Source of the DNA: Butyrivibrio sp. MC2013
Lineage (GTDB): Bacteria; Bacillota; Clostridia; Lachnospirales; Lachnospiraceae
DNA: 64,000 nucleotides
Direction: 5' to 3'
Assembly: GCF_000424585.1 (NCBI RefSeq)
Contig: NZ_KE384211.1
Location: 124,001-188,000 of the forward strand
Part shown: in pieces, positions 18,175 to 27,312 of the stretch
How positions within the stretch are numbered: position 1 is the stretch's first letter
Layout: each line of letters starts with the position of its first letter
Notes under the pieces: generated by a model
Databases searched by the model: none
What the model saw: the letters and a program-made list of their open reading frames with translations, nothing else
What the model was told of the DNA's origin: nothing
Translations under genes and position numbers: made by a program

Positions 18175-18203
18175 AATATACAACAAATAACAATATAAAT
18201 CAA
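18175..18203 (-). promoter_or_regulatory. Promoter of the riboswitch-GGDEF transcript
   Basis: On the minus strand TTGATT (18198-18203) and TATATT (18175-18180) with a 17-base spacer. Transcription would begin near 18168, a few bases before the riboswitch core, which supports both calls. Confidence 0.65.
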
Positions 18204-18327
18204 GAGAAATCGTTATTTCGTTTAGATTATCGCAATTTCGTACAAGTAATAGCATTTATTATTTTGCTATTTCAATAAAATGTCGTTGCCATAACTTGGG
18301 TTATCAAATCTTTATGCCAAAAGCAGT

Positions 18328-18369
18328 CAAAAAAGAGCAACAATTAAAATACTTGATGTATTTTAATTG
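18328..18369 (-). terminator. Rho-independent terminator after the sigma-like gene
   Basis: 12-bp AT-rich stem (18341-18352 with 18358-18369) followed on the minus strand by TTGCTC and six T. It lies 35 bases after the stop of the 18405-19142 gene. The rest of 18204-18327 shows no further feature. Confidence 0.75.
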
Positions 18370-18404
18370 CTGCCACCATAGCTACACTATACCGATTATA
18401 AATA

Positions 18405-19142
18405 TCAGTCTTCTTCGTAGTCTATATCTTCGATCTTAAAGCCTGTCATCTCAACAGCTTCTATTATCTTGTTGCGGTCCATGCCTGTCTCTTTGGCAAG
18501 CTCATCTATAGTCACCTTGCGCCTAAGCTCTTCTGCCAGCTCAGAAGCTTTATCAGCCACCTCCTGTACCTGCTTTATGGCTCGCTGGCCCCTTGCATCC
18601 TCGTCCAGTGCGTCAGACACAGCTTCTTCCATGGCATCCATGATCAGCTTTGACAGAAACTGCTCAGCTTCCCCTGGAGACTCTATAGCTTTAAGCATGG
18701 TCACTCCTGTAGTCAGAGCTATATTACCCTCTCCTATGAGGTCCTCAAGATACACTCCCTGCTCCGCATACATCCTGGCAATATCAGGTACCAGGGGAAG
18801 ATATATCTCGATAAGCCTCTTCTGGGCAGATACATCACCTGCCATAGCAGAGATGGTGATACCTTCCTTCTCGCCATCAGACACCTCCGGAAGCTCGGAG
18901 AGGCTGGCGATATAATCCTTGAGATAATCATGTTCCTCTTCAGTGAGGAACTCCTCAGGTTTTGGAGCTACGCCGATTCCTATTCCATGCCCTTTGAGAT
19001 AGTCCTCAATAAGGCCCCTCTTATCTTCTGTCAGCTCAGGAAAAGCTTCCTTAAGCTGCTCGTCACTTACTATTCCTTTTTGACCTCTTGCAGTATCAAC
19101 AAGCTCTGCAAGACGCTTTGCAAATAATTCTTCGGGACTCAT
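18405..19142 (-). CDS. Sigma-70-like protein lacking region 4
   Basis: 245 residues, acidic. A stretch near 104-145 resembles sigma region 2 (AGDVSAQKRLIEIYLPLVPDIA, then YLEDLIGEGNIAL). The end (VTIDELAKETGMDRNKIIEAVE) resembles sigma region 3. No region 4 for -35 recognition follows and the aromatic/basic residues of region 2.4 are not evident, so it may not act as a normal sigma factor. The first ATG at 19140-19142 has an AGGAG site nine bases upstream, better than the TTG at 19148. Function unknown; it could be an RNA-polymerase-binding regulator (inference). Confidence 0.8.
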   Translation of the reverse strand: MSPEELFAKRLAELVDTARGQKGIVSDEQLKEAFPELTEDKRGLIEDYLKGHGIGIGVAPKPEEFLTEEEHDYLKDYIASLSELPEVSDGEKEGITISAMAGDVSAQKRLIEIYLPLVPDIARMYAEQGVYLEDLIGEGNIALTTGVTMLKAIESPGEAEQFLSKLIMDAMEEAVSDALDEDARGQRAIKQVQEVADKASELAEELRRKVTIDELAKETGMDRNKIIEAVEMTGFKIEDIDYEED

Positions 19143-19162
19143 ATACAAAAACTCCTTTTGTT

Positions 19163-20101
19163 TTATTCAATATGAACATGTGTAAACAGATGTTCCTGGC
19201 AGTATTCATGACTGCCCTTGCACTTGGAGCAATAACGGAAGGTCAGCTCCGGTGAATCCTTATCAGTCTTGCCGCAGATCTCGCACCTGTGAACAGACTG
19301 TGAGGGAGTCAGTATCTTCTTGTGCTCCCCTGCAGGTCCATGATTTACAGGCCTTGTACGCACTATTCTTGCGCCGCTCCTCTTATCAGCGGACATAGCC
19401 CTCTTATAAGCTGCTGCATAAGGGTTACCTACCTTCTTATGATCCAGGAGATAAAAGATGCCAAAATTGATAAATGAAGCCAGTATGATCAGGGCACCGT
19501 ACCATACTCCCATAGACACATATTCGTACATTATATAAACATAATAAAGAGCATCCAATATTGCCAGCCACTTGATCTTGATAGGAATAAAGAACATAAA
19601 GAGGATCATGGCATTGGGATAGATTGCAGCATAGGCAAAAAAGATAGACATCAATATAAAATACGGGATCATCAAAAATGCCATATTGGCAGAAAACATC
19701 TGCACAGCCAAATTGGCGGTGGTCACATCAAGGCCAAGTCTTCCAATATAAAGGGCATAAAATACATAGGATAGCAGTCCCATGAGCATTGTGATTATAA
19801 GGCCTGAAAAGATATAGAGATTATATTTAAAATCTCCCCAGGTCATCTCCATGGACTTACCAATAGGAAGGAAAAATACAAGAATGGTCAGGGCATACAA
19901 AAATGGATTATTCTGCATGGGGATAAGTACCCATGTAAATATGCGCCATATCTGCCCGTGAAATATCAGATAGGGGTTAAAAGTAAGATAATCACCGGCC
20001 ATGAGATTGAGCATATAGCCTACAGCCAGTACTATCATCATTTTTATTGTCAGGTCTTTGACGGCATATCTGCCATACTTTCTCTCTAGTTTGTTAAGCA
20101 T
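19163..20101 (-). CDS. Rhomboid/Derlin-like membrane protein with C-terminal zinc ribbon
   Basis: 312 residues with about six membrane segments. The start (LTFNPYLIFHGQIWRIFTW, about 44-62) matches the rhomboid/Derlin pattern F..xxGQ.WR..T. I see no GxSG serine motif and no clear catalytic His, so it is probably an inactive rhomboid-fold protein. The cytoplasmic tail carries CEICGK and YCSKCKGSHEYC, a likely zinc-binding ribbon. The ATG at 20099-20101 has a GAGAGG site. It precedes the sigma-like gene by 20 bases, so the two are probably co-transcribed. Confidence 0.8.
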   Translation of the reverse strand: MLNKLERKYGRYAVKDLTIKMMIVLAVGYMLNLMAGDYLTFNPYLIFHGQIWRIFTWVLIPMQNNPFLYALTILVFFLPIGKSMEMTWGDFKYNLYIFSGLIITMLMGLLSYVFYALYIGRLGLDVTTANLAVQMFSANMAFLMIPYFILMSIFFAYAAIYPNAMILFMFFIPIKIKWLAILDALYYVYIMYEYVSMGVWYGALIILASFINFGIFYLLDHKKVGNPYAAAYKRAMSADKRSGARIVRTRPVNHGPAGEHKKILTPSQSVHRCEICGKTDKDSPELTFRYCSKCKGSHEYCQEHLFTHVHIE

Positions 20102-20425
20102 AGTATTCCTCTCAGTCAAGCTTTGATTTGCATATTGATTTTATCATTGCATCTATCATAAGTAAACGCTGACACTAAGCTTTTATAATTGTTTATTCTT
20201 ATCTTGTACTTTTAATAAAAAGATAATCATTATATATGCAAGAGTTTAGCCTATCATGACAGACCCTTTGTATAGCCAAAAAACGTCACAAAATATCCGC
20301 TCATATACCAGCTATTATCTATGTATCCAATATTGAAAAATAGACCCCCATGCACTATAATTCATAAAGTTAATATGGCGAAAAATTATCCGGGCGAGGG
20401 TAAAAGCCCGGCATGGGAGACAGAT
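20102..20425. other. Divergent intergenic region with a leader hairpin
   Basis: 324 bases between divergent genes, AT-rich. The only clear structure is the hairpin CCGGGC/GCCCGG (20390-20395, 20406-20411) four bases before the GGGAG ribosome site of the plus-strand gene. I found no convincing sigma-A promoter pair. An ATG at 20321 is in frame with the next gene but lacks a ribosome site. Confidence 0.5.
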
Positions 20426-23400
20426 ATGATTTCACATGATTACAGATTAGGAATAGACGTTGGCTCTACCACTGTCAAAGTAGCTCTTATAGACGCAAAA
20501 GGGACGCTAATTTTTGCAGACTATCAAAGACATTATGCCAACATTCGTGAGACTCTTGCTGAGCTGGTCCAAAAGGCCAGGATCCAGGCAGGAGATGTTA
20601 TCATACACCCTGTTATCACGGGTTCCGGCGGTCTGAACCTTGCAAGCCACCTGGGTATCCCTTTTGTACAGGAAGTAGTAGCCGTATCTACTGCATTAAA
20701 GGAGATCGCACCCAAGACAGACGTAGCAATTGAGCTGGGCGGCGAGGATGCCAAAATCATATATTTTGAAGACGGCAATATTGAGCAGCGTATGAACGGC
20801 ATATGCGCCGGCGGTACAGGCTCCTTTATAGACCAGATGGCATCTCTTCTTCAGACAGATGCTGCAGGTCTTAATGAATATGCCAAAAACTATCAGAGCT
20901 TATATACCATCGCAGCAAGATGCGGTGTATTTGCCAAATCCGATATCCAGCCCCTGATCAATGACGGAGCTACCAAAGAAGACCTCTCAGCTTCCATATA
21001 TCAGGCAGTTGTAAACCAGACCATATCAGGTCTTGCCTGCGGTAAGCCCATAAGAGGTCATGTAGCATTCCTTGGCGGTCCTCTCCACTTCCAGTCCGAG
21101 CTTAAGGCTGCATTTATCAGGACTCTTAAGCTTGATGACGAGCATACCATTGATCTGGACAATTCCCACCTCTTCGCAGCTATGGGATCAGCCATGAATG
21201 CTGAAGACAAGGTACACTTCCCTATCAGCGAGATGACTGCCAAGCTGTCCAAAGAGATCCATATGGAGTTTGAAGTAGCCCGTATGGAGCCACTCTTTGA
21301 GAGCAAAGAGGACTATGACAAATTCACTGACAGGCAAAAGAAATACAGAGTTAAGACTTCACACCTTGATAATTACAAAGGTAATGCCTTCCTGGGAATA
21401 GATGCTGGCTCTACTACTACCAAGTGTGCCCTTGTTTCTGAGGACGGAGATCTTCTCTATTCATTTTATTCCAGTAATAACGGTTCTCCTTTAAAGACAG
21501 CTATCAGCTCTATCAGAGAGATCTACAAGCTCATGCCCGAGGGTGTGCGAATAGCAAGAGCCTGCTCCACAGGTTATGGCGAATCTCTTATGAAGTCAGC
21601 CTTTATGCTGGACGACGGCGAAGTAGAGACCATAGCACATTACAATGCCGCTGCTTTCTTTGATCCGGATGTAGACTGCATCCTGGATATTGGCGGACAG
21701 GACATGAAGTGCATCAGGATCAAGAACAAGGCTGTAGATTCCGTACAGCTCAATGAAGCCTGCTCTTCAGGCTGCGGATCCTTTATTGAGACCTTTGCCA
21801 AATCACTGAACTATAGCGTCCAGGATTTTGCAAAAGCTGCCCTTTTTGCAGAGCATCCCATAGATCTGGGCACCAGGTGCACAGTATTTATGAATTCCAA
21901 GGTAAAGCAGGCCCAGAAGGAAGGCGCAGGTGTTGATGACATCTCCGCAGGCCTTGCTTACTCAGTTATCAAGAACGCTCTCTTCAAGGTCATCAAGGTA
22001 TCAGATGCCACAGAGCTGGGCAAGAATATCGTAGTCCAGGGCGGTACCTTCTACAATGACGCTGTTCTTAGGGCTTTTGAAAAGATAGCAGGTGCCCAGG
22101 TCATAAGACCCGATATCGCCGGTATCATGGGCGCTTTTGGTGCTGCTCTTATAGCAAGGAACCGTTTCATGAAGGATCCTACATACGAGACCAGCATGCT
22201 CTCTATAGATAAAATAGATAATCTGAAATACGAGACCAGCATGGCTACCTGCCAGGGCTGTACCAACCACTGCAGACTGACCATCAATAAGTTTACAGGT
22301 GGTCGTCAGCATGTATCCGGCAACAGATGCGAAAGAGGTCTGGGCAAGGTCAAAAATGAAAAGGGCATTCCTAATCTCTTTGACTGGAAGTACAAGAGGA
22401 TCTTTGGTTACACTCCCCTCTCTGACGACAAGGTCACAAGGGGCATAGTAGGTATTCCCAGAGTCCTCAACATGTATGAGAACTACCCCTTCTGGTTTAC
22501 CTTCTTTACAAAGCTTGGATATAAGGTAGTGCTCTCTCCAAGGTCCACTCATCAGATATATGAGATGGGCATAGAATCCATACCTTCAGAATCAGAGTGC
22601 TATCCGGCCAAGATCAGCCACGGTCATGTGGAATGGCTGATCAGGAAGGGCGTTGATTTCATATTCTATCCCGGTCTCTTCTATGAGAGACAGGAGGTAG
22701 ATGGTGCTACCAACCATTATAACTGCCCTATTGTTACTTCCTATTCTGAGAATATCAAGAATAACGTAGAAGCCATTACCAGCGGTAAGGCCAGACTCCG
22801 CAATCCTTTCATGGCATTTACCTCTCTTGATACTGCAACAAGCGCACTGATCAAGGAATTCAAGGAGATACCCGAGAGCGAGATCAGACAAGCTGCAAAA
22901 GAAGGCTGGAACGAGCTTGAAAAGGCCAGAAACGATGTAAGACTCAAAGGCGAAGAGACTCTGAAATGGATAGAGGAGAATCACGCACACGGTATAGTAC
23001 TGGCAGGTCGTCCCTATCACGTTGATCCTGAGATCAATCACGGCATCCCGGATATGATATGCTCCTACGGCGCTGCAGTACTTACAGAGGATTCCATATC
23101 CCACCTGGGCAAGGCTGAGAGACCCCTTATCGTATCAGACCAGTGGATGTACCATTCAAGATTATATGCAGCAGCTGCTTATATCAGAGGCAGGGAGGAT
23201 CTGGACCTTATCCAGCTCAACTCCTTTGGATGCGGCCTGGATGCAGTTACTACAGATCAGGTAGCTGACATCCTCTCCGGTTCAGACAAGATATATACCT
23301 GTCTCAAGATAGATGAAGTCAATAACCTGGGTGCTGCCAGGATCCGTGTGAGATCCCTGCTGGCTGCCATCAGAGCCCGTCAGGAAGAAGGCACTCATGC

Positions 23401-24739
23401 CACAGTCAGAGACTGTGCAAATCACAGAGTACTCTTCACTGAAGAGATGAAGAAGGAAGGCTACACTCTCTTGTGTCCTCAGATGTCACCTATACACTTT
23501 GATATCCTGGAGACAGCTCTTAGAGCCTGCGGCTACAACCTGGTAGTCATGCAAAATGACAACCATAAAGCCATAGACATGGGCCTGAAGTATGTTAATA
23601 ACGATGCTTGCTATCCTTCCCTTTGGGTAGTAGGCCAGATCATGGACGAACTCTTCTCAGGCAAATATGACCTTAATAAGACCGCTATCGTAATGTCTCA
23701 GACAGGAGGCGGCTGCAGGGCTACCAATTATGTAGGCTTTATCAGACGAGCTCTTAAAAAGGCAGGCATGGAGCAGATACCTGTAGTATCACTGAACCTG
23801 TCAAAATTGGAGTCCAATCCGGGCTTTAAGATCGATGCCAATATGATGATCAGAGCAGCTTATGGTGCTGTATTTGGAGATATCATGATGAGATGTCTCT
23901 ACCGTATGAGACCTTATGAAAAGGTAAAGGGCTCTGCTGAAGCTGTTCACCAGAAATGGCTCAAGATCTGCAGAGATTTTGTATCCAGAAAGAATATCAA
24001 TCCTCTGATCACTCTCCTGCCCTTTGAGAAGCTATGCGCAGAGATGGTAAGAGACTTTGATAGAATAGAGATCACAGATGAAGTTAAGCCCAGAGTAGGT
24101 ATCGTAGGTGAGATCCTGGTCAAGTTTGCTCCTGCAGCCAATAACCACCTGGTAGACCTTCTTGAATCAGAAGGCGCTGAGGCTGTAGTACCTGACCTCC
24201 TGGACTTCATGCTCTACTGCTTCTACAACCAGATATACAAGGCAGAGTACCTGGGTACCAGCAAGAAGACAGCACGCCTATCCCGCCTGGGAATATGGGC
24301 CCTTGAGAGACTCAGAAGCGGCGCCAGCAAGGCTCTTGAGAAGAGTGTTCACTTCGAGGCGCCTACCAGCATCTACAAGCTGGTAGAATATGCACGTCCC
24401 ATTGTAGATATAGGCAATCAGACAGGTGAAGGCTGGTTCCTTACAGGCGAGATGATTGAGCTTATCAAAGAAGGTGCTCAGAATATAGTATGCACACAGC
24501 CCTTTGGATGTCTCCCCAACCACGTGGTAGGTAAAGGTGTTATCAAGCAGCTCAGAAGCCTCTACCCCGGCTCCAATATCGTAGCTATTGACTACGATCC
24601 CGGCGCTTCAGAGGTCAACCAGCTCAACCGTATCAAGCTTATGCTCTCTACAGCCAATAAGAGGATCAAGGACGAGCAAAGTAAGATCAGCATAAGACCA
24701 ATGCCCGAAGAAAAAGCCAGCCATAAGGCTACAGGCTAA
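20426..24739 (+). CDS. Fused 2-hydroxyacyl-CoA dehydratase activase-like / HgdB-like protein
   Basis: About 1437 residues. Two tandem ASKHA ATPase domains of the BcrAD/BadFG/HgdC type open with GIDVGSTTVKVALID and GIDAGSTTTKCALVS. Each has the Cys-containing activase motif (NGICAGGTGSFIDQM; NEACSSGCGSFIETF) that in HgdC dimers binds a 4Fe-4S cluster. A DUF2229/HgdB-like part with many Cys follows (CQGCTNHC, CYPAKISHGHV, NDACYPSLWV). The family resembles dehydratase activators, but the substrate of these giant fusions is unknown. The ATG at 20426 has a GGGAG site; longer starts do not. It is the only large plus-strand gene here, with its own terminator. Confidence 0.9.
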   Translation: MISHDYRLGIDVGSTTVKVALIDAKGTLIFADYQRHYANIRETLAELVQKARIQAGDVIIHPVITGSGGLNLASHLGIPFVQEVVAVSTALKEIAPKTDVAIELGGEDAKIIYFEDGNIEQRMNGICAGGTGSFIDQMASLLQTDAAGLNEYAKNYQSLYTIAARCGVFAKSDIQPLINDGATKEDLSASIYQAVVNQTISGLACGKPIRGHVAFLGGPLHFQSELKAAFIRTLKLDDEHTIDLDNSHLFAAMGSAMNAEDKVHFPISEMTAKLSKEIHMEFEVARMEPLFESKEDYDKFTDRQKKYRVKTSHLDNYKGNAFLGIDAGSTTTKCALVSEDGDLLYSFYSSNNGSPLKTAISSIREIYKLMPEGVRIARACSTGYGESLMKSAFMLDDGEVETIAHYNAAAFFDPDVDCILDIGGQDMKCIRIKNKAVDSVQLNEACSSGCGSFIETFAKSLNYSVQDFAKAALFAEHPIDLGTRCTVFMNSKVKQAQKEGAGVDDISAGLAYSVIKNALFKVIKVSDATELGKNIVVQGGTFYNDAVLRAFEKIAGAQVIRPDIAGIMGAFGAALIARNRFMKDPTYETSMLSIDKIDNLKYETSMATCQGCTNHCRLTINKFTGGRQHVSGNRCERGLGKVKNEKGIPNLFDWKYKRIFGYTPLSDDKVTRGIVGIPRVLNMYENYPFWFTFFTKLGYKVVLSPRSTHQIYEMGIESIPSESECYPAKISHGHVEWLIRKGVDFIFYPGLFYERQEVDGATNHYNCPIVTSYSENIKNNVEAITSGKARLRNPFMAFTSLDTATSALIKEFKEIPESEIRQAAKEGWNELEKARNDVRLKGEETLKWIEENHAHGIVLAGRPYHVDPEINHGIPDMICSYGAAVLTEDSISHLGKAERPLIVSDQWMYHSRLYAAAAYIRGREDLDLIQLNSFGCGLDAVTTDQVADILSGSDKIYTCLKIDEVNNLGAARIRVRSLLAAIRARQEEGTHATVRDCANHRVLFTEEMKKEGYTLLCPQMSPIHFDILETALRACGYNLVVMQNDNHKAIDMGLKYVNNDACYPSLWVVGQIMDELFSGKYDLNKTAIVMSQTGGGCRATNYVGFIRRALKKAGMEQIPVVSLNLSKLESNPGFKIDANMMIRAAYGAVFGDIMMRCLYRMRPYEKVKGSAEAVHQKWLKICRDFVSRKNINPLITLLPFEKLCAEMVRDFDRIEITDEVKPRVGIVGEILVKFAPAANNHLVDLLESEGAEAVVPDLLDFMLYCFYNQIYKAEYLGTSKKTARLSRLGIWALERLRSGASKALEKSVHFEAPTSIYKLVEYARPIVDIGNQTGEGWFLTGEMIELIKEGAQNIVCTQPFGCLPNHVVGKGVIKQLRSLYPGSNIVAIDYDPGASEVNQLNRIKLMLSTANKRIKDEQSKISIRPMPEEKASHKATG

Positions 24740-24788
24740 GCATAAAAGATGCCCATTAGAATTAAAAAATATTATCTTGGTATAGATA

Positions 24789-24816
24789 GAAAAAGAGAGC
24801 CTCGGCTCTCTTTTTC
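24789..24816. terminator. Bidirectional rho-independent terminator
   Basis: GAAAAAGAGAGCC-TC-GGCTCTCTTTTTC: a GC-cored stem with A and T arms on both sides, between the convergent activase-like gene and the small lipoprotein gene. Confidence 0.85.
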
Positions 24817-24858
24817 TACGTAAAAAAAATTCTTATATCCAGATACTGATAAAACATT

Positions 24859-25293
24859 TTACGAATCCAATAACAGATAATAAGCTATACCATTATCTTG
24901 GTCATACACACATAAGGATGCATTTTTTATGATATTTGTATCTTCGCCTCGGTTTATGAATTTGTAGTATCCTTTTATAATATTAGGAAAATCCACAGAA
25001 GGCGATACACTGTCGATAAAATCAGTAACCTCATCCGAATACGGCAAAGCGTCCCATTTTTGTATTTCTTCAAAAACATTTTGATCAATTTCTAATTTAT
25101 ATAAAGCAATTCCTTCATATGGAACTCCTCCGTAACTATTATATAACTCATCAATTGTTATCTGCTTATCTGCAGTGCTCAACTCAAATTCCTTGATAAA
25201 ACGAGTGCTAACATCGTTAGAACTTAAGCCGCATGAGGTAAATAGTAATACTGCAACCAAGCAAACTATACTTTTCCAAAACTTTCTATTCAT
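24859..25293 (-). CDS. Small lipoprotein of unknown function
   Basis: 144 residues. The N-terminus is a lipoprotein signal with lipobox FTSC (Cys about residue 21), so the mature protein is probably anchored to the outer face of the membrane. The remainder is acidic with no motif I recognise (ITIDELYNSYGGVPYEG; IIKGYYKFINRGE). It is flanked by a convergent terminator and the downstream end of the PatB-like gene. No function can be proposed. Confidence 0.75.
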   Translation of the reverse strand: MNRKFWKSIVCLVAVLLFTSCGLSSNDVSTRFIKEFELSTADKQITIDELYNSYGGVPYEGIALYKLEIDQNVFEEIQKWDALPYSDEVTDFIDSVSPSVDFPNIIKGYYKFINRGEDTNIIKNASLCVYDQDNGIAYYLLLDS

Positions 25294-25405
25294 AATATAT
25301 CCTACCTCTATTTTTCACAGTCGCTTTTCGATTTCTTTTAGGCTATTACAGTCAAGGTAACCCGCTCATATCTGTTCATTTATGTCTCCCCCACAAAACA
25401 TTGCA

Positions 25406-26599
25406 TCACATTGTATCATCACAATAACTTCTAACAGCCTCATATAGCTGGTCCATAGCCTGGACTATTGTTAAGCGGGGGCAGGCTATATTGACCCTCT
25501 CAAATAGAGAGGACCTGCTTCCAAAGATGCTGCCGGGATCCAGCCATAGATGAGCCTTGTCCACGATCAGCTTCTCCAGCTCCTTATGATCCTGAACAAG
25601 CTCAGTAAAATCAAGCCAGATAAGATAGGTACCCTCAGGCTCTACCAGATGCACTTTGGGCAATTTCTCTTTAAGAAAGTTCCTCACACAGGCCAGATTA
25701 CCTTCAATATACTCCAACATCTCATCAAGCCACTCTGCGCCTTTGGTGTATGCAGACATTACGCCATAGAGGCCTGTGATTGCACACTGGCCATACCCCG
25801 AGGCTGTATTGACTTTTCTGTATTTCTCCCTGACCTCAGGATCAGGTATTATGATATTTGCTATCTGAAGACCGGCCATGTTAAAGGTCTTGCTGGCAGA
25901 AGTGCCTATAATAAGTCTGTCTGTAAACTCTCTACCCAAACTGATATATGGAATATGGGTATAAGAGCTATAAACAAAGTCAAAGTGTATCTCGTCAGCA
26001 AAGACGTACACATCGTGTTCTTTGCAGATACGGGCCATTTTAAGGAGTTCATCCCTGGTCCAGACCCTGCCCACTGGATTGTGGGGGCTGCACAGAATGA
26101 ACATTTTGACATTCTCCGAGATGATCTTTTCTTCAAAGTCTTCAAAATCAATCTCATATCCGCCATCTGTATAGAGCAGCTCATTATTGACAACTCTTCT
26201 GCCATTTTGCTCAATGGTCCTTGTAAAGGGATAATAGACCGGCTGCTGCACCATGACAGCATCCCCGGGCTCAGTAAGCGCCCTTATCGCAATTGATATG
26301 CCAAATACCACCCCGGGCTGAACAATAACCCAGTCACTCTCTACCTCAAAGCCGTGCCTTGTCTTAAACCAGTAGTTTAGAGACTTTATATAGTCCTCTC
26401 CGGGATCCGTATAGCCATAGATACCTCTTGAAGCGCTCTTTACTATATCCTCAATGATCTCGTCAGGGAGCTTGAAATCCATGTCCGCAACCCACATTGG
26501 CAGCAGGTCGTCCCTGCCCATATACTTAGGCCCCATGTCCCATTTGATACTGTTCGTACCTCTCCTGTCGTGGATCTCATCAAAATTGTATTTAGCCAT
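25406..26599 (-). CDS. PatB/MalY-family PLP-dependent C-S lyase/aminotransferase
   Basis: 397 residues, the usual family length. Class I fold with LPMWVADMDF at the N-terminus, the substrate-loop CSPHNPVGRVW, FADEIHFD and the PLP lysine in SASKTFNMAGLQ. PatB/MalY proteins cleave cystathionine or cysteine conjugates, releasing pyruvate and ammonia. Repeat copy 2 lies only 52 bases before the ATG, in the leader or promoter region, and may affect expression. The ribosome site is a G-rich AGGGGG. Confidence 0.93.
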   Translation of the reverse strand: MAKYNFDEIHDRRGTNSIKWDMGPKYMGRDDLLPMWVADMDFKLPDEIIEDIVKSASRGIYGYTDPGEDYIKSLNYWFKTRHGFEVESDWVIVQPGVVFGISIAIRALTEPGDAVMVQQPVYYPFTRTIEQNGRRVVNNELLYTDGGYEIDFEDFEEKIISENVKMFILCSPHNPVGRVWTRDELLKMARICKEHDVYVFADEIHFDFVYSSYTHIPYISLGREFTDRLIIGTSASKTFNMAGLQIANIIIPDPEVREKYRKVNTASGYGQCAITGLYGVMSAYTKGAEWLDEMLEYIEGNLACVRNFLKEKLPKVHLVEPEGTYLIWLDFTELVQDHKELEKLIVDKAHLWLDPGSIFGSRSSLFERVNIACPRLTIVQAMDQLYEAVRSYCDDTM

Positions 26600-26650
26600 T
26601 CCGTCCCCCTATAATGATTTATATTGCAGAATCAGAAAATAATCACTCAG

Positions 26651-26795
26651 TTAAACTCGCAAACGCTTCGCTTTTTGCTCGTTATAAAATCACTGCTGAC
26701 GCAGTTCTACGGGTACGGGGCTTATACCCCCGCACCCGTAATCAAGATATTCCCACCACCTAAAGGTGGTGGGTTATCTTGATTATTTTATATAT
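26651..26795 (+). repeat. 145-bp multi-hairpin dispersed repeat, copy 2
   Basis: Same boundaries and hairpins as copy 1, with one difference by eye: the loop of the third hairpin reads CTTATAC rather than CTTATAA. It lies upstream of the PatB-like gene, whose transcript would run through it in antisense orientation if the promoter is further upstream. The flanks show no target-site duplication. Confidence 0.97.
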
Positions 26796-27038
26796 ACATA
26801 ATTACCATCAGCATCGACACCAGAAGAAAACTACATCCCACGGTATAGTCAACGCCAGACATAAGGCGTAACATAATAACTCTTTTTTCATTAAACATCA
26901 TCCTCATAAAGCTTATTACCCGGCAATAATTGTATCAAATCCATAGAGTTATGGCTAATCTTAATTAAATATTTTAATCATCTATTTCATATATCTTATA
27001 TTTATATTTTGACGTTATAATCTATGAATAAAAATTTA

Positions 27039-27067
27039 TTGACATAAAACAATACAAAGAGTATATT
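27039..27067 (+). promoter_or_regulatory. Sigma-A promoter for the SUKH-rhodanese genes
   Basis: TTGACA (27039-27044), 17-base spacer, TATATT (27062-27067). The start would be near 27074. The intergenic stretch 26796-27038 before it is AT-rich with no other feature I can support. Confidence 0.7.
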
Positions 27068-27110
27068 TCTATTTAATTTTTTAGGGATAAGACAGATATA
27101 TATTTTGTAA

Positions 27111-27266
27111 CCATGGAATTCAACCGAAGCCATAAGAGTCACAAAAACCGGCAGAGTCATCCTCTTTGCTTTTTTGTCTGCTTATGCCATTATGTATACT
27201 GACTACATGTTTGATCATTTATTCAAGAAGCTCTATGACCTTGAATGTGTAGATAAAGAATACTAA
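27111..27266 (+). pseudogene. Possible coding remnant
   Basis: A 51-codon frame, opened by a stop at 27108 and closed by TAA at 27264, reads like protein: a hydrophobic run (GRVILFAFLSAYAIMY) followed by a charged tail (FDHLFKKLYDLECVDKEY). It has no start codon at its head; the first in-frame ATG is at 27192, giving only 24 residues. It could be the end of a decayed gene or a small membrane peptide with an unseen start. Low confidence. Confidence 0.3.
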
Positions 27267-27312
27267 AATGTTCTTATTTTGTACTGTTTCAGATAAAGAT
27301 GGAAGGAATAAG

